Shown here piece after piece: positions 7,084 through 12,936 of a stretch of 12,936 nt of DNA. The DNA is from Flavobacteriaceae bacterium. Its GTDB lineage: Bacteria; Bacteroidota; Bacteroidia; Flavobacteriales; Flavobacteriaceae. Where the stretch lies: assembly GCA_947443815.1 (NCBI GenBank), contig CANEXR010000051.1:1-12936 (forward strand). Direction: 5' to 3'. The notes beneath the pieces were generated by a model that searched no databases, had not been told where the DNA came from, and saw only the letters and a list, made by a program, of their open reading frames with translations. The number at the start of each line of letters is the position of its first letter. Position 1 is the first letter of the stretch. The translations under genes were made by a program, and so were the position numbers.

Positions 7084-7788
7084 TTGATTTTAAAAAACAA
7101 ATTATCCCTAGAAAAGCAAATTACTATTATATATTTTTTGGTAGCAACAGCCGAAATCATAGCAGAATTATATGAGAATAGGCTTTCTATTTTTATTCTA
7201 AAACCTTTATTTTCAATAATATTAATGTTTCTTTATTGGAATACTTCTAGTCAAAAAAGTAATCTTTTTTTTGTAGCCGTGTTTTTTTCGATGATTACAA
7301 ATCTTTTTTTTATTTCCAAGTCTGAAGAAATATTGTTTATAGGTCTGATAATTTTTTTAATATACCGAATATTAGTTATTTATTATATTTTTAAATTAAC
7401 TAAGATTAAAGATTTCATTCCTTTAACCATAGCTATATCCCCCTTTTTATTTGTCTTTTTTTATTTATTGTCTATTTGTGGAGGACTTTCTTCAAATAGT
7501 TATAACATATTGATTGTTCAAAATATTTTAATATCCATTATTGGTGCTATGGCTTTATCCAGATATGTTATGAATGATGTGCATAAATATCCTTGGTTAT
7601 TAGTATTTGGGCTAGTATCTGTTTCCCAATATTTCATAGTTTTTGTCGAAAAATATTATTTATCAGATTTAGCCCCACCATCTTTAAGACCATTGGCAAT
7701 GGTATTGAATATTGGTGTGTATTATGCTTTTTACAAATTTGTTATTGAAATTGAACAATCTACAACTATTTGCGAACCAAAAAACTAA
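7084..7788 (+). CDS. Eight-helix membrane protein, YhhN/lysoplasmalogenase-like
   Basis: This is a 234-residue inner-membrane protein with about eight predicted helices (near 12-28, 34-51, 60-77, 83-103, 111-130, 140-157, 170-187 and 202-221). Length, helix count and a Lys-Pro pair at the second helix (ILKPL, K40-P41) resemble the YhhN family, whose studied members hydrolyse the vinyl-ether bond of lysoplasmalogens. The acidic residue usually found after the third helix appears to be replaced by the TNLFF segment, so activity should not be assumed. The start is TTG at 7084. In frame, only ATA separates it from an upstream TAA at 7078, and the next in-frame ATG is about 48 codons inside, which would remove the first helix. 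It lies 18 nt after ligA, and its stop codon overlaps that of the convergent minus-strand gene. Confidence 0.6.
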   Translation: MILKNKLSLEKQITIIYFLVATAEIIAELYENRLSIFILKPLFSIILMFLYWNTSSQKSNLFFVAVFFSMITNLFFISKSEEILFIGLIIFLIYRILVIYYIFKLTKIKDFIPLTIAISPFLFVFFYLLSICGGLSSNSYNILIVQNILISIIGAMALSRYVMNDVHKYPWLLVFGLVSVSQYFIVFVEKYYLSDLAPPSLRPLAMVLNIGVYYAFYKFVIEIEQSTTICEPKN

Positions 7789-8696
7789 ACTATAATTGAT
7801 TTTCCCTCGGCACTGTTCTGCCTGTTATTGTCAAAATAAAAATCAATTCTACCTAAATTAATTCCATAACAGCCCACCTGATTTACTAAAACTTCTTTTC
7901 CAACACTGTTTTTAGCAATAGTAGGTTTGTCCAAAAATGTATGCGTATGCCCTCCAATAATTAAATCAATGTCTTGAGTAAGGGCAGCCAACTTCAAATC
8001 ACATATTTTTGACTCATCCTCTTTATATTTGTATCCTAAATGTGACAAGCAAATAATCACATCACATTTTTTTTCTTTCTTCAAAATACGAACCATATCC
8101 TGAGCGGTTTCAACAGGGTCATTATAAACCGTTTCGCTATACATTCTCTTGTCAACCAAGCCCTCAAGTTCAATTCCAAGCCCAAAAATGCCTACTTTTA
8201 TTCCATCCTTATCAAAGATTTTATAGGGTTTTACAAAACCATCCATAACCGTATTTTTGAAATCATAATTAGCCGAAATAAATTCAAAAGTTGCATGCGG
8301 CATTTGCGCACGAATTCCTTCTACACCATTATCAAAATCATGATTGCCAATTGTAGCCGCATCATATCGCATCATACTCATGAGTTTAAACTCTAATTCG
8401 CCACCATAATAATTAAAGTACGGCGTTCCTTGAAAAATATCACCTGCATCTAATAACAATACATTCGGATTTTCTTTTCGAATACTTTCTATCAAAGATG
8501 CTCTTCGTGCCACACCTCCTTTATTTGGATTTTTAGGATGATCAGCTGGAAAAGGGTCAATATAACTGTGAACATCATTGGTATGTAAAATCGTTAATTG
8601 TTTGACATTCATTGATTTAAAACTACTCAGCGAAACGCCTAACCCCATTAATGCAGTGCTCACAGCTGTTTTTTCTATAAAATCTATTCTTTTCAT
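7785..8696 (-). CDS. 5'-nucleotidase-type metallophosphatase (catalytic half)
   Basis: This is a 303-residue calcineurin-like phosphoesterase matching only the N-terminal catalytic domain of UshA-type 5'-nucleotidases. The dinuclear metal motifs are complete: D41-V-H43 in TNDVHS, G85-D86, G117-N-H-D120, H219 in SHLG, and GGHTH at 248-252. The N-terminus KRIDFIEKTAVSTALMGLG is a hydrophobic, Tat-like leader but has one Arg rather than the RR pair, so export is likely while its route is unclear. The usual C-terminal substrate-binding domain is absent and is encoded by the neighbouring upstream gene at 8865-9644. It probably hydrolyses nucleotides or related phosphoesters in the periplasm, but substrate choice is inference. 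No clear promoter lies directly upstream. Its TAG stop overlaps the stop of the convergent gene by 4 nt. Confidence 0.85.
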   Translation of the reverse strand: MKRIDFIEKTAVSTALMGLGVSLSSFKSMNVKQLTILHTNDVHSYIDPFPADHPKNPNKGGVARRASLIESIRKENPNVLLLDAGDIFQGTPYFNYYGGELEFKLMSMMRYDAATIGNHDFDNGVEGIRAQMPHATFEFISANYDFKNTVMDGFVKPYKIFDKDGIKVGIFGLGIELEGLVDKRMYSETVYNDPVETAQDMVRILKKEKKCDVIICLSHLGYKYKEDESKICDLKLAALTQDIDLIIGGHTHTFLDKPTIAKNSVGKEVLVNQVGCYGINLGRIDFYFDNNRQNSAEGKSIIV

Positions 8697-8726
8697 TTTA
8701 TTTTAATTAGTATTTTTTGTAATAGG

Positions 8727-8826
8727 TCAATCAGGAGCTATTTCCCGCTTTACGCTACAATCTTTTTATTTTTTAAAGAAAAAAATAAAAAGGATTTCCA
8801 CTACAATCGGGGCTAGGGCACCCTAG
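8727..8826. repeat. REP-like palindromic intergenic element
   Basis: Within the 168-bp gap between the nucleotidase halves lies an imperfect palindrome of about 100 bp. Its centre is a perfect 13-bp inverted repeat (8762-8774 with 8780-8792) around a 5-nt loop. More GC-rich outer arms (GAGCTATTTCCCGCT on the left, AATCGGGGCTAGGG on the right) partly mirror each other. The right end is a second short palindrome CTAGGGCACCCTAG (8813-8826). The outer motifs resemble intergenic repeats I remember from Flavobacterium genomes, but only one copy is in this window, so its repeat status is recall, not observation. No T run follows on either strand, so it does not look like a terminator. Confidence 0.55.
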
Positions 8827-8864
8827 TTATGAAACTATCTTTATTTAAAACGCTATATTATTAT

Positions 8865-9644
8865 TTATTCAACAGTAATTCTAACATCATTTATAACCGG
8901 AATAGTATCAACTTCCTTAAAATAATCAATCAGAATATTTCGTAATTTATAATCCAAATCAAATTTCTGAACTCCTTTTTTGAAGAAATTCATATTGTCG
9001 CCTCCATTTGATAAATAATCATTTGTGCCTACATAATACAAAGTTTCCGAATTTAGTGCTTTGCCTTGAACCAAAATATTTTTTGCCTGATTGTTTTTAT
9101 CAATTGTAAAAGTCAATCCAGCAATTGGATGTGCTTTTTTGGTTGCAATAAAATAATCTACCAATTCTAGAATTTGTTCCTCTTTAAGTACTACAACAAC
9201 TAAGCTATTTTCAAAAGGCATAATTTCAAAAGCAGTTCTTGCAGTCACATTTCCTTTTGGCAAAATAGAACGAATTCCGCCATGATTGAGTAAACAAATA
9301 TCAATATTCCTTTTTTCACGGGCGTTAAAAACAATATTCCCCTTTTTTAAAGTTACATCTGCCATCAAATTGCCAATAGTTGTCTGCCATTCTCCAGAAG
9401 CTTTATCTAAAGTTTCAGGACAATAAGCCAGAATACTGTCCAAATCCTTATTAATATGTTCCCGAAATGGCTTAATAAAGTTTTCAATTTCAGGAATTTG
9501 ATTTTCTTTTTCAGTAATTGGAATTCGTTTGCCTTCAATCTTAGAAACATGGTAAATTTGTTTACTACAGGAAATAATAAAAAAAAGTGTTAAGAATATA
9601 ACAAAAAGTTTTAAAACACCGTTATACTTTTTTAGATTTACCAT
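8865..9644 (-). CDS. 5'-nucleotidase C-terminal-domain lipoprotein
   Basis: This 259-residue protein matches the C-terminal substrate-binding domain of UshA-type 5'-nucleotidases without the catalytic domain. A lipoprotein signal peptide ends in the lipobox IISC with acylated Cys26. Family motifs are NHGGIRSILPKGNV (120-133), MPFENSL (142-148, nucleotide-binding Phe and Asn positions in UshA) and GTNDYLSNGGD (206-216). It has no metal-binding motifs and should not be catalytic alone. It probably supplies the nucleoside pocket to the metallophosphatase encoded just downstream on the same strand. The gene order is the reverse of the domain order in the one-chain enzyme. The ATG complement at 9642-9644 is the start. 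A 47-bp divergent gap separates it from the plus-strand gene at 9692; I see no clear minus-strand -7 box there. Confidence 0.85.
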   Translation of the reverse strand: MVNLKKYNGVLKLFVIFLTLFFIISCSKQIYHVSKIEGKRIPITEKENQIPEIENFIKPFREHINKDLDSILAYCPETLDKASGEWQTTIGNLMADVTLKKGNIVFNAREKRNIDICLLNHGGIRSILPKGNVTARTAFEIMPFENSLVVVVLKEEQILELVDYFIATKKAHPIAGLTFTIDKNNQAKNILVQGKALNSETLYYVGTNDYLSNGGDNMNFFKKGVQKFDLDYKLRNILIDYFKEVDTIPVINDVRITVE

Positions 9645-9665
9645 TTCAAATGCGACTTAATTAAT

Positions 9666-9673
9666 TAATTTTG
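9666..9673 (+). promoter_or_regulatory. -7 box for the DUF6913-like gene and dapA
   Basis: TAATTTTG at 9666-9673 fits TAnnTTTG and is identical to the box before the TonB-dependent receptor. The position 19 nt upstream holds TTT (9644-9646), a poor -33 element that overlaps the start codon of the divergent gene. A transcription start near 9677-9680 would leave a leader of only 12-15 nt. The box is preceded by tandem TTAA repeats. Confidence 0.5.
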
Positions 9674-9691
9674 TAAACAGGTAAAAGTAAT

Positions 9692-10210
9692 ATGTTTTTA
9701 AATTATATAAAGGATTTTCTTGTAAAAAAAACATTAAAAAACAGGCTGAACAACTTTAAAACTAGTACAAGTTCAGAGGTTATTCAGACAATTGGTTTGC
9801 TCGTAGATGAAAAATATTTTTTAGAAAAAGAGCATTTGGTCAATGCATTAATGGCCAATGGAATCTCTAAAGAAAATATAAAAATTATTGCCTACAGAGA
9901 TAAAATCAAAAAAAATGAAATCTATACTGTACCCACTTTTGGAGCAAAACAGCTTCATTGGAACGGAAGTATAACAGACCTGGTAATTAATGATTTTATA
10001 AAAGAGAAATTCGATCTGTTGATTAGTTATTATGATGTTGAAAAAGCAATTTTAATGCTAATTACCCAAAATTCAAAAGCACAGTTCAAAGTCGGTTTTT
10101 CATCAATAGACAAAAGGTTAAACCATTTGATGATTAATACTAATGCCGAAAATTACAAAGTTTTTGTTCACGAATTATTCAGATATCTTAAAATATTAAA
10201 CAAAATATAA
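9692..10210 (+). CDS. Uncharacterised protein, DUF6913-like
   Basis: The function is unknown. The 172-residue protein has the pattern of a family found next to dapA in Flavobacteriaceae and catalogued, as I recall, as DUF6913; this was not searched. It begins with a basic, amphipathic segment (FLVKKTLKNRLNNFK). An alternating strand/helix region follows, with IQTIGLLVDEKYF near 31-43 and FDLLISYYDVEKAILMLITQ near 107-126. FKVGFSSIDKRLNHLMI comes near 132-148. No signal peptide or clear transmembrane helix is present, so it is probably cytoplasmic. It lies 6 nt before dapA and is almost certainly co-transcribed with it, behind the -7 box at 9666-9673. Neighbourhood alone does not show a role in lysine synthesis. 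Confidence 0.75.
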   Translation: MFLNYIKDFLVKKTLKNRLNNFKTSTSSEVIQTIGLLVDEKYFLEKEHLVNALMANGISKENIKIIAYRDKIKKNEIYTVPTFGAKQLHWNGSITDLVINDFIKEKFDLLISYYDVEKAILMLITQNSKAQFKVGFSSIDKRLNHLMINTNAENYKVFVHELFRYLKILNKI

Positions 10211-10216
10211 TCTAAT

Positions 10217-11098
10217 ATGCAATCATTAATAGGAACTGGTGTTGCGCTTGTAACCCCTTTTAAACAAGATTTTTCAATTGATACAGAAGCATTAAAAAGA
10301 ATTGTAAATTTCTCTATCGATGGCGGTATCGAATATCTTGTAGTTTTAGGAACAACAGCAGAAAATGCGACATTATCCCCAGAAGAAAAAGAATTAGTGA
10401 TCCAAACTGTAATCGAAGCCAATAAAGGTAGGCTGCCATTAGTACTTGGAGTAGGAGGTAATAACACATTAAAGATTGTAGAAGAGTTAAAAACTAGAGA
10501 TTTATCTTCATTTGTAGCAATTTTATCTGTTTCACCCTATTATAACAAACCAACTCAAGAAGGTATATATCAGCACTTTAAATTAATTGCTGAAGCATCA
10601 CCAATACCAGTTATTTTGTATAATGTACCAGGAAGAACAGCAAGTAATATGGCTCCTTCAACTGTTTTGAGATTAGCAAATGAATTTAAAAACATTATAG
10701 CAATAAAAGAAGCTGCGGGCGATTTGGTTCAGGCCATGCAGTTGTTGAAAAATAAACCTAAAGATTTCCTAGTCATTTCTGGCGATGATATGATTGCTTT
10801 ACCAATGGTTTTGGCAGGAGGTGCTGGCGTTATTTCTGTAATTGGACAAGGTTTTCCGAAAGAATTTTCAGAAATGATTCGCCTTGGATTAAACCGAAAA
10901 GTGGATGAAGCCTTCAAGTCTCAATACCTTTTGAGTGATTGTATCGACATGATTTTTGAGCAGGGCAATCCTGCAGGAATCAAAGAAGTGTTTCTATCAT
11001 TGGGAATAGCAGAGAATGTTGTTCGTTTACCACTTGTTACTGTAGAGGAATCTTTATCAAAAAGAATACACCAATTTGTGACTAATATTGATAAATAA
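10217..11098 (+). CDS. dapA: 4-hydroxy-tetrahydrodipicolinate synthase
   Basis: DapA condenses pyruvate with aspartate semialdehyde, the first committed step toward meso-diaminopimelate and lysine, in the cytoplasm. The 293-residue TIM barrel has the normal family length. The Schiff-base lysine is K164 in AIKEAAGD, the catalytic tyrosine is Y135 in LYNVPGRT with R140, and the threonine pair T46-T47 lies in LGTTAEN. The second tyrosine of the proton relay corresponds to SPYYNKPTQEG (Y108/Y109). GTTAE replaces the GTTGE of the E. coli enzyme. The C-terminal region NPAGIKEVFLSLGI is also typical. It lies 6 nt behind the DUF6913-like gene. A 135-bp gap follows; no convincing GC-containing terminator is visible there. 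Confidence 0.97.
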   Translation: MQSLIGTGVALVTPFKQDFSIDTEALKRIVNFSIDGGIEYLVVLGTTAENATLSPEEKELVIQTVIEANKGRLPLVLGVGGNNTLKIVEELKTRDLSSFVAILSVSPYYNKPTQEGIYQHFKLIAEASPIPVILYNVPGRTASNMAPSTVLRLANEFKNIIAIKEAAGDLVQAMQLLKNKPKDFLVISGDDMIALPMVLAGGAGVISVIGQGFPKEFSEMIRLGLNRKVDEAFKSQYLLSDCIDMIFEQGNPAGIKEVFLSLGIAENVVRLPLVTVEESLSKRIHQFVTNIDK

Positions 11099-11135
11099 AT
11101 CTATTAAATGCTGCTTTTTTTTAAACAAAAAAATA

Positions 11136-11167
11136 TTTTGTAGTCCCTAAATTAATAACTAAATTTG
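11136..11167 (+). promoter_or_regulatory. Near-canonical Bacteroidota promoter of bamD-rpoZ-coaBC
   Basis: TTTTG at 11136-11140 (-33) is separated by 19 nt from TAAATTTG at 11160-11167 (-7), matching TTTG-N19-TAnnTTTG. This is the clearest promoter in the window. The expected start is near 11171-11174, giving a leader of about 60 nt before the bamD ATG at 11234. Confidence 0.75.
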
Positions 11168-11169
11168 CC

Positions 11170-11212
11170 ACCGAAACTTCGGTATAATCTTTTGATTGAA
11201 GAATAATCAAAA
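11170..11212 (+). promoter_or_regulatory. Two hairpins in the bamD leader
   Basis: ACCGAA/TTCGGT (11170-11183) is a perfect 6-bp inverted repeat around 2 nt, foldable as five pairs with a 4-nt loop, and sits at the predicted transcription start. TTTTGATT/AATCAAAA (11190-11197 with 11205-11212) is a perfect 8-bp stem with a 7-nt loop. No T run follows either, so they are not terminators. The first could be an operator or a 5'-end stabilising hairpin; its role is not known. Confidence 0.4.
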
Positions 11213-11233
11213 AATTAGGAAAAAAGTATAAAA

Positions 11234-12028
11234 ATGAAAAAAATAGTATCTTTATTGCTTGTTGTTGCTCTTTTTTGTTCCTGTAATGAATATCAAAAAG
11301 CATTAAAAACCGAAGACGTTGCAGTTAAATTTGAAGAAAGTTCAAAACTTTTCGATGCTGGAAAGTATACCAAAGCCATTCGTCTTTTTGAACAAATTGC
11401 ACCTTCATATAGAGGAAAACCTCAAGCAGAAAAACTGTTTTATATGTTTGCGCAGTCATATTATAAAACCAAACAATATTACTTGGCAGGTTATCAATTT
11501 GAAAGTTTTGTTTCAGGATATCCAAAAAGTGAAAAAATACAAGAAGCTGCTTTTTTAGGTGCAAAAAGTTATTCGATGTTATCTCCAGTATATAGTCAAG
11601 ACCAAGGAGATACCGTGAAAGCTATAGATAAATTACAAACATTCATTGATAATTACCCCAATTCAGAATATTTGGCTGAAGCCAATGTGATTGTTAAAAC
11701 ACTGAATGAGAAATTAGAAAAAAAGGTTTACGAAAACGCAAAAGGGTACAATACCATATCAGATTATAAATCAGCATTAGTAGCTTTTGATAACTTTATT
11801 GCGGATTATCCAGGGACACCTTTCAAAGAAGATGCCTTGTATTATAAATTAGATTCTGCTTATCAATTGGCAGTAAACAGTATTCCTTCAAAAATGGAAG
11901 ACCGTTTGAATGTTGCTAAAATTGCCTATTCAAGTTTGATAAAATTTAATGCCAGTACAAAATACAAACAAAAAGCGGACGACATGTTAGTTCGAATTGA
12001 ACAAGATTTACAAAAATTTACTAAATAA
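11234..12028 (+). CDS. bamD: Outer-membrane assembly lipoprotein BamD
   Basis: BamD is the essential lipoprotein of the Bam complex, which inserts beta-barrel proteins such as TonB-dependent receptors into the outer membrane. The 264-residue product starts with a lipoprotein signal peptide (MKKIVSLLLVVALFCSC; acylated residue most likely C17). TPR-like repeats follow, including YTKAIRLFEQIAPSYRG, YYLAGYQFESFVSGYPKS and YKSALVAFDNFIADYPGTP, in the usual YfiO/BamD spacing. The N-terminal EYQKALKTED after the Cys is typical of flavobacterial BamD. The ATG at 11234 fits the signal peptide and lies behind a clear promoter and structured leader. It heads a tight operon with rpoZ (8 nt) and coaBC. 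Confidence 0.93.
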   Translation: MKKIVSLLLVVALFCSCNEYQKALKTEDVAVKFEESSKLFDAGKYTKAIRLFEQIAPSYRGKPQAEKLFYMFAQSYYKTKQYYLAGYQFESFVSGYPKSEKIQEAAFLGAKSYSMLSPVYSQDQGDTVKAIDKLQTFIDNYPNSEYLAEANVIVKTLNEKLEKKVYENAKGYNTISDYKSALVAFDNFIADYPGTPFKEDALYYKLDSAYQLAVNSIPSKMEDRLNVAKIAYSSLIKFNASTKYKQKADDMLVRIEQDLQKFTK

Positions 12029-12036
12029 ATAAAGTC

Positions 12037-12354
12037 ATGGATTTAAAAAAGACGAATGCTCCAGTAAATACAATAACATACAACAAAACTGTTATTGAGG
12101 AACCTACTGGTAATGTGTATGAAGCAATAACCATTATGGCTAAAAGAGCAAATCAAATCAACTCTGAAATCAAAAAAGAATTGACTGAAAAATTAGAAGA
12201 GTTTGCTACATATAATGATAGTCTTGAAGAAGTTTTTGAAAACAAAGAACAAATTGAAGTTTCAAAATTTTATGAAAAATTGCCTAAGCCTCATGCTTTA
12301 GCAGTTCAAGAATGGTTAGATGGTAAAATCTACCACAGAGATTCAAACAAATAA
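12037..12354 (+). CDS. rpoZ: DNA-directed RNA polymerase omega subunit
   Basis: The omega subunit wraps the C-terminal tail of beta-prime and helps RNA polymerase assembly. The 105-residue product is the divergent Bacteroidota form. The segment GNVYEAITIMAKRANQIN (residues 25-42) corresponds to the Rpb6/omega core, where helix and basic residues (AKRA, compare ARRA in E. coli) contact beta-prime. A long acidic helix follows (KKELTEKLEEFATYNDSLEEVFE), and then a tail, LPKPHALAVQEWLDGKIYHR, typical of flavobacterial homologues. The assignment rests on this core and on the recalled bamD-rpoZ-coaBC gene order; sequence likeness to E. coli omega is low. It lies 8 nt after bamD and 9 nt before coaBC, so it shares their transcript. 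Confidence 0.85.
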   Translation: MDLKKTNAPVNTITYNKTVIEEPTGNVYEAITIMAKRANQINSEIKKELTEKLEEFATYNDSLEEVFENKEQIEVSKFYEKLPKPHALAVQEWLDGKIYHRDSNK

Positions 12355-12363
12355 TACGTTACC

Positions 12364-12936
12364 ATGTCAGTTTTAAAAGGTAAGAAAATTTTACTAGGAA
12401 TTTCTGGTGGAATTGCTGCCTATAAAACAGCTTCTTTGGTACGACTTTTTATAAAAGCAGGTGCACATGTCCAAGTGATAATGACACCTGCTTCTAAGGA
12501 TTTTATAACGCCACTTACGCTGTCAACTCTGTCTAAAAATCCTGTTTATTCTAGTTTTTATAACCAAGATGAACACAACGAAAAATGGAATAATCATGTT
12601 GAATTAGCGCTTTGGGCTGATTTGATGCTCATTGCTCCAGCTACTGCAAATACATTATCAAAAATGGCTAATGGCACTTGCGATAATCTCCTGATGGCAA
12701 CTTATTTATCTGCCAAATGTCCTGTTTATTTTGCACCAGCAATGGATTTGGATATGTACAAACATCCTACTAGCATTTCAAATTTTTTATCGCTAACCCA
12801 ATTTGGAAATACTATGATTCCTGCTGAAAGTGGGGAACTAGCGAGTGGATTATCTGGCGAAGGACGAATGGCAGAACCAGAAAATATAATTGCTTTTTTA
12901 GAAGCAGATTTAAACAGCAAATTACCACTTAAAGGA
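12364..12936 (+). CDS. coaBC: Phosphopantothenoylcysteine decarboxylase/synthase CoaBC (3' partial)
   Basis: CoaBC couples 4'-phosphopantothenate to cysteine and decarboxylates the product to 4'-phosphopantetheine in coenzyme A synthesis. The window holds the first 191 codons, from the ATG at 12364 to the right edge with the frame still open: the FMN-dependent CoaC domain. Visible motifs are KKILLGISGGIAAYKTA (FMN phosphate site), the catalytic His78 in NHVELALWAD, PATANT (92-97; PASANT motif), APAMDLDMY (124-132; position of PxMNxxMW) and LASGLSGEGRMAEP (substrate clamp). The conserved Asn of PxMNxxMW reads as Asp128, and the clamp Cys known from E. coli reads as Ser161. Both may be normal for this phylum. 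The CoaB synthetase half is outside the window. It lies 9 nt after rpoZ. Confidence 0.93.
   Translation, partial: MSVLKGKKILLGISGGIAAYKTASLVRLFIKAGAHVQVIMTPASKDFITPLTLSTLSKNPVYSSFYNQDEHNEKWNNHVELALWADLMLIAPATANTLSKMANGTCDNLLMATYLSAKCPVYFAPAMDLDMYKHPTSISNFLSLTQFGNTMIPAESGELASGLSGEGRMAEPENIIAFLEADLNSKLPLKG

Noticed and set aside
8762..8792. Central 13-bp palindrome as an intrinsic terminator for the lipoprotein gene
   Set aside because: Stem has only one G-C pair and no T run follows on the minus strand; fits better as the core of the REP-like element.
10168..10467. Minus-strand open frame of 99 codons
   Set aside because: Antisense to the start of dapA and the end of the preceding gene; explained by dapA codon pattern.
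11116..11133. Possible dapA terminator: T7/A7 hairpin with AAAC loop
   Set aside because: The stem is purely A-T with no GC core and no following T run, so it was not called a terminator.
11121..11303. Minus-strand open frame across the bamD leader
   Set aside because: It covers the bamD promoter, leader and signal-peptide codons in antisense; low-complexity hydrophobic product and no promoter of its own.
11319..11564. Open frames in alternative frames on both strands inside bamD
   Set aside because: Both overlap the TPR-coding part of bamD and look like shadows of it.
12726..12920. Minus-strand open frame of 64 codons
   Set aside because: Antisense to the conserved CoaC domain of coaBC.

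Overview
The window reads as a chromosomal housekeeping segment from a low-GC member of the Bacteroidota, most likely family Flavobacteriaceae (Flavobacterium or a close relative). The reasons are the strongly A/T-biased codons, TAnnTTTG-type -7 promoter boxes, an almost complete lack of Shine-Dalgarno sequences before start codons, a large Oar-like TonB-dependent receptor, and small flavobacterial families (DUF6495-like, DUF6913-like, the divergent omega subunit) beside recognisable core genes. No tRNA, rRNA, CRISPR array, integrase or transposase is visible.

Layout. (1) Positions 1-1145: ribosomal protein operon rpsF (5' end cut by the window edge), rpsR and rplI, closed by a strong intrinsic terminator at 1178-1205. 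(2) 1243-4401: a single-gene unit encoding a 1052-residue Oar-like TonB-dependent receptor, with its own promoter directly behind the previous terminator and its own terminator at 4430-4457. (3) 4510-7788: a small cytoplasmic protein of unknown function, a terminator-like hairpin that abuts the next start codon, then ligA (NAD+-dependent DNA ligase) and an eight-helix YhhN-like membrane protein starting at TTG. (4) 7785-9644, minus strand: two halves of a 5'-nucleotidase as separate genes in inverted order. The C-terminal substrate-binding half is a lipoprotein and is transcribed first; the metallophosphatase half follows. A REP-like palindromic element of about 100 bp lies between them. (5) 9692-12936, plus strand: a DUF6913-like gene and dapA behind a promoter in the 47-bp divergent gap, then a second unit bamD-rpoZ-coaBC behind a near-canonical Bacteroidota promoter and a hairpin-rich leader; coaBC runs off the window.

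How the genes fit together. Most are growth functions: small-subunit and large-subunit ribosomal proteins, DNA ligation, lysine/meso-diaminopimelate synthesis, outer-membrane protein assembly, RNA polymerase omega and coenzyme A synthesis. The envelope proteins (TonB-dependent receptor, BamD, split nucleotidase, YhhN-like protein) are exported or membrane-bound.

I do not see an obviously new multi-gene system. The points most worth a second look are the split, order-inverted nucleotidase with the REP-like element between its halves, the lone SD-like site before rplI next to the genes for two proteins that help hide the anti-SD in this phylum, the terminator hairpin touching the ligA start, and the substituted signature residues in the CoaC domain.
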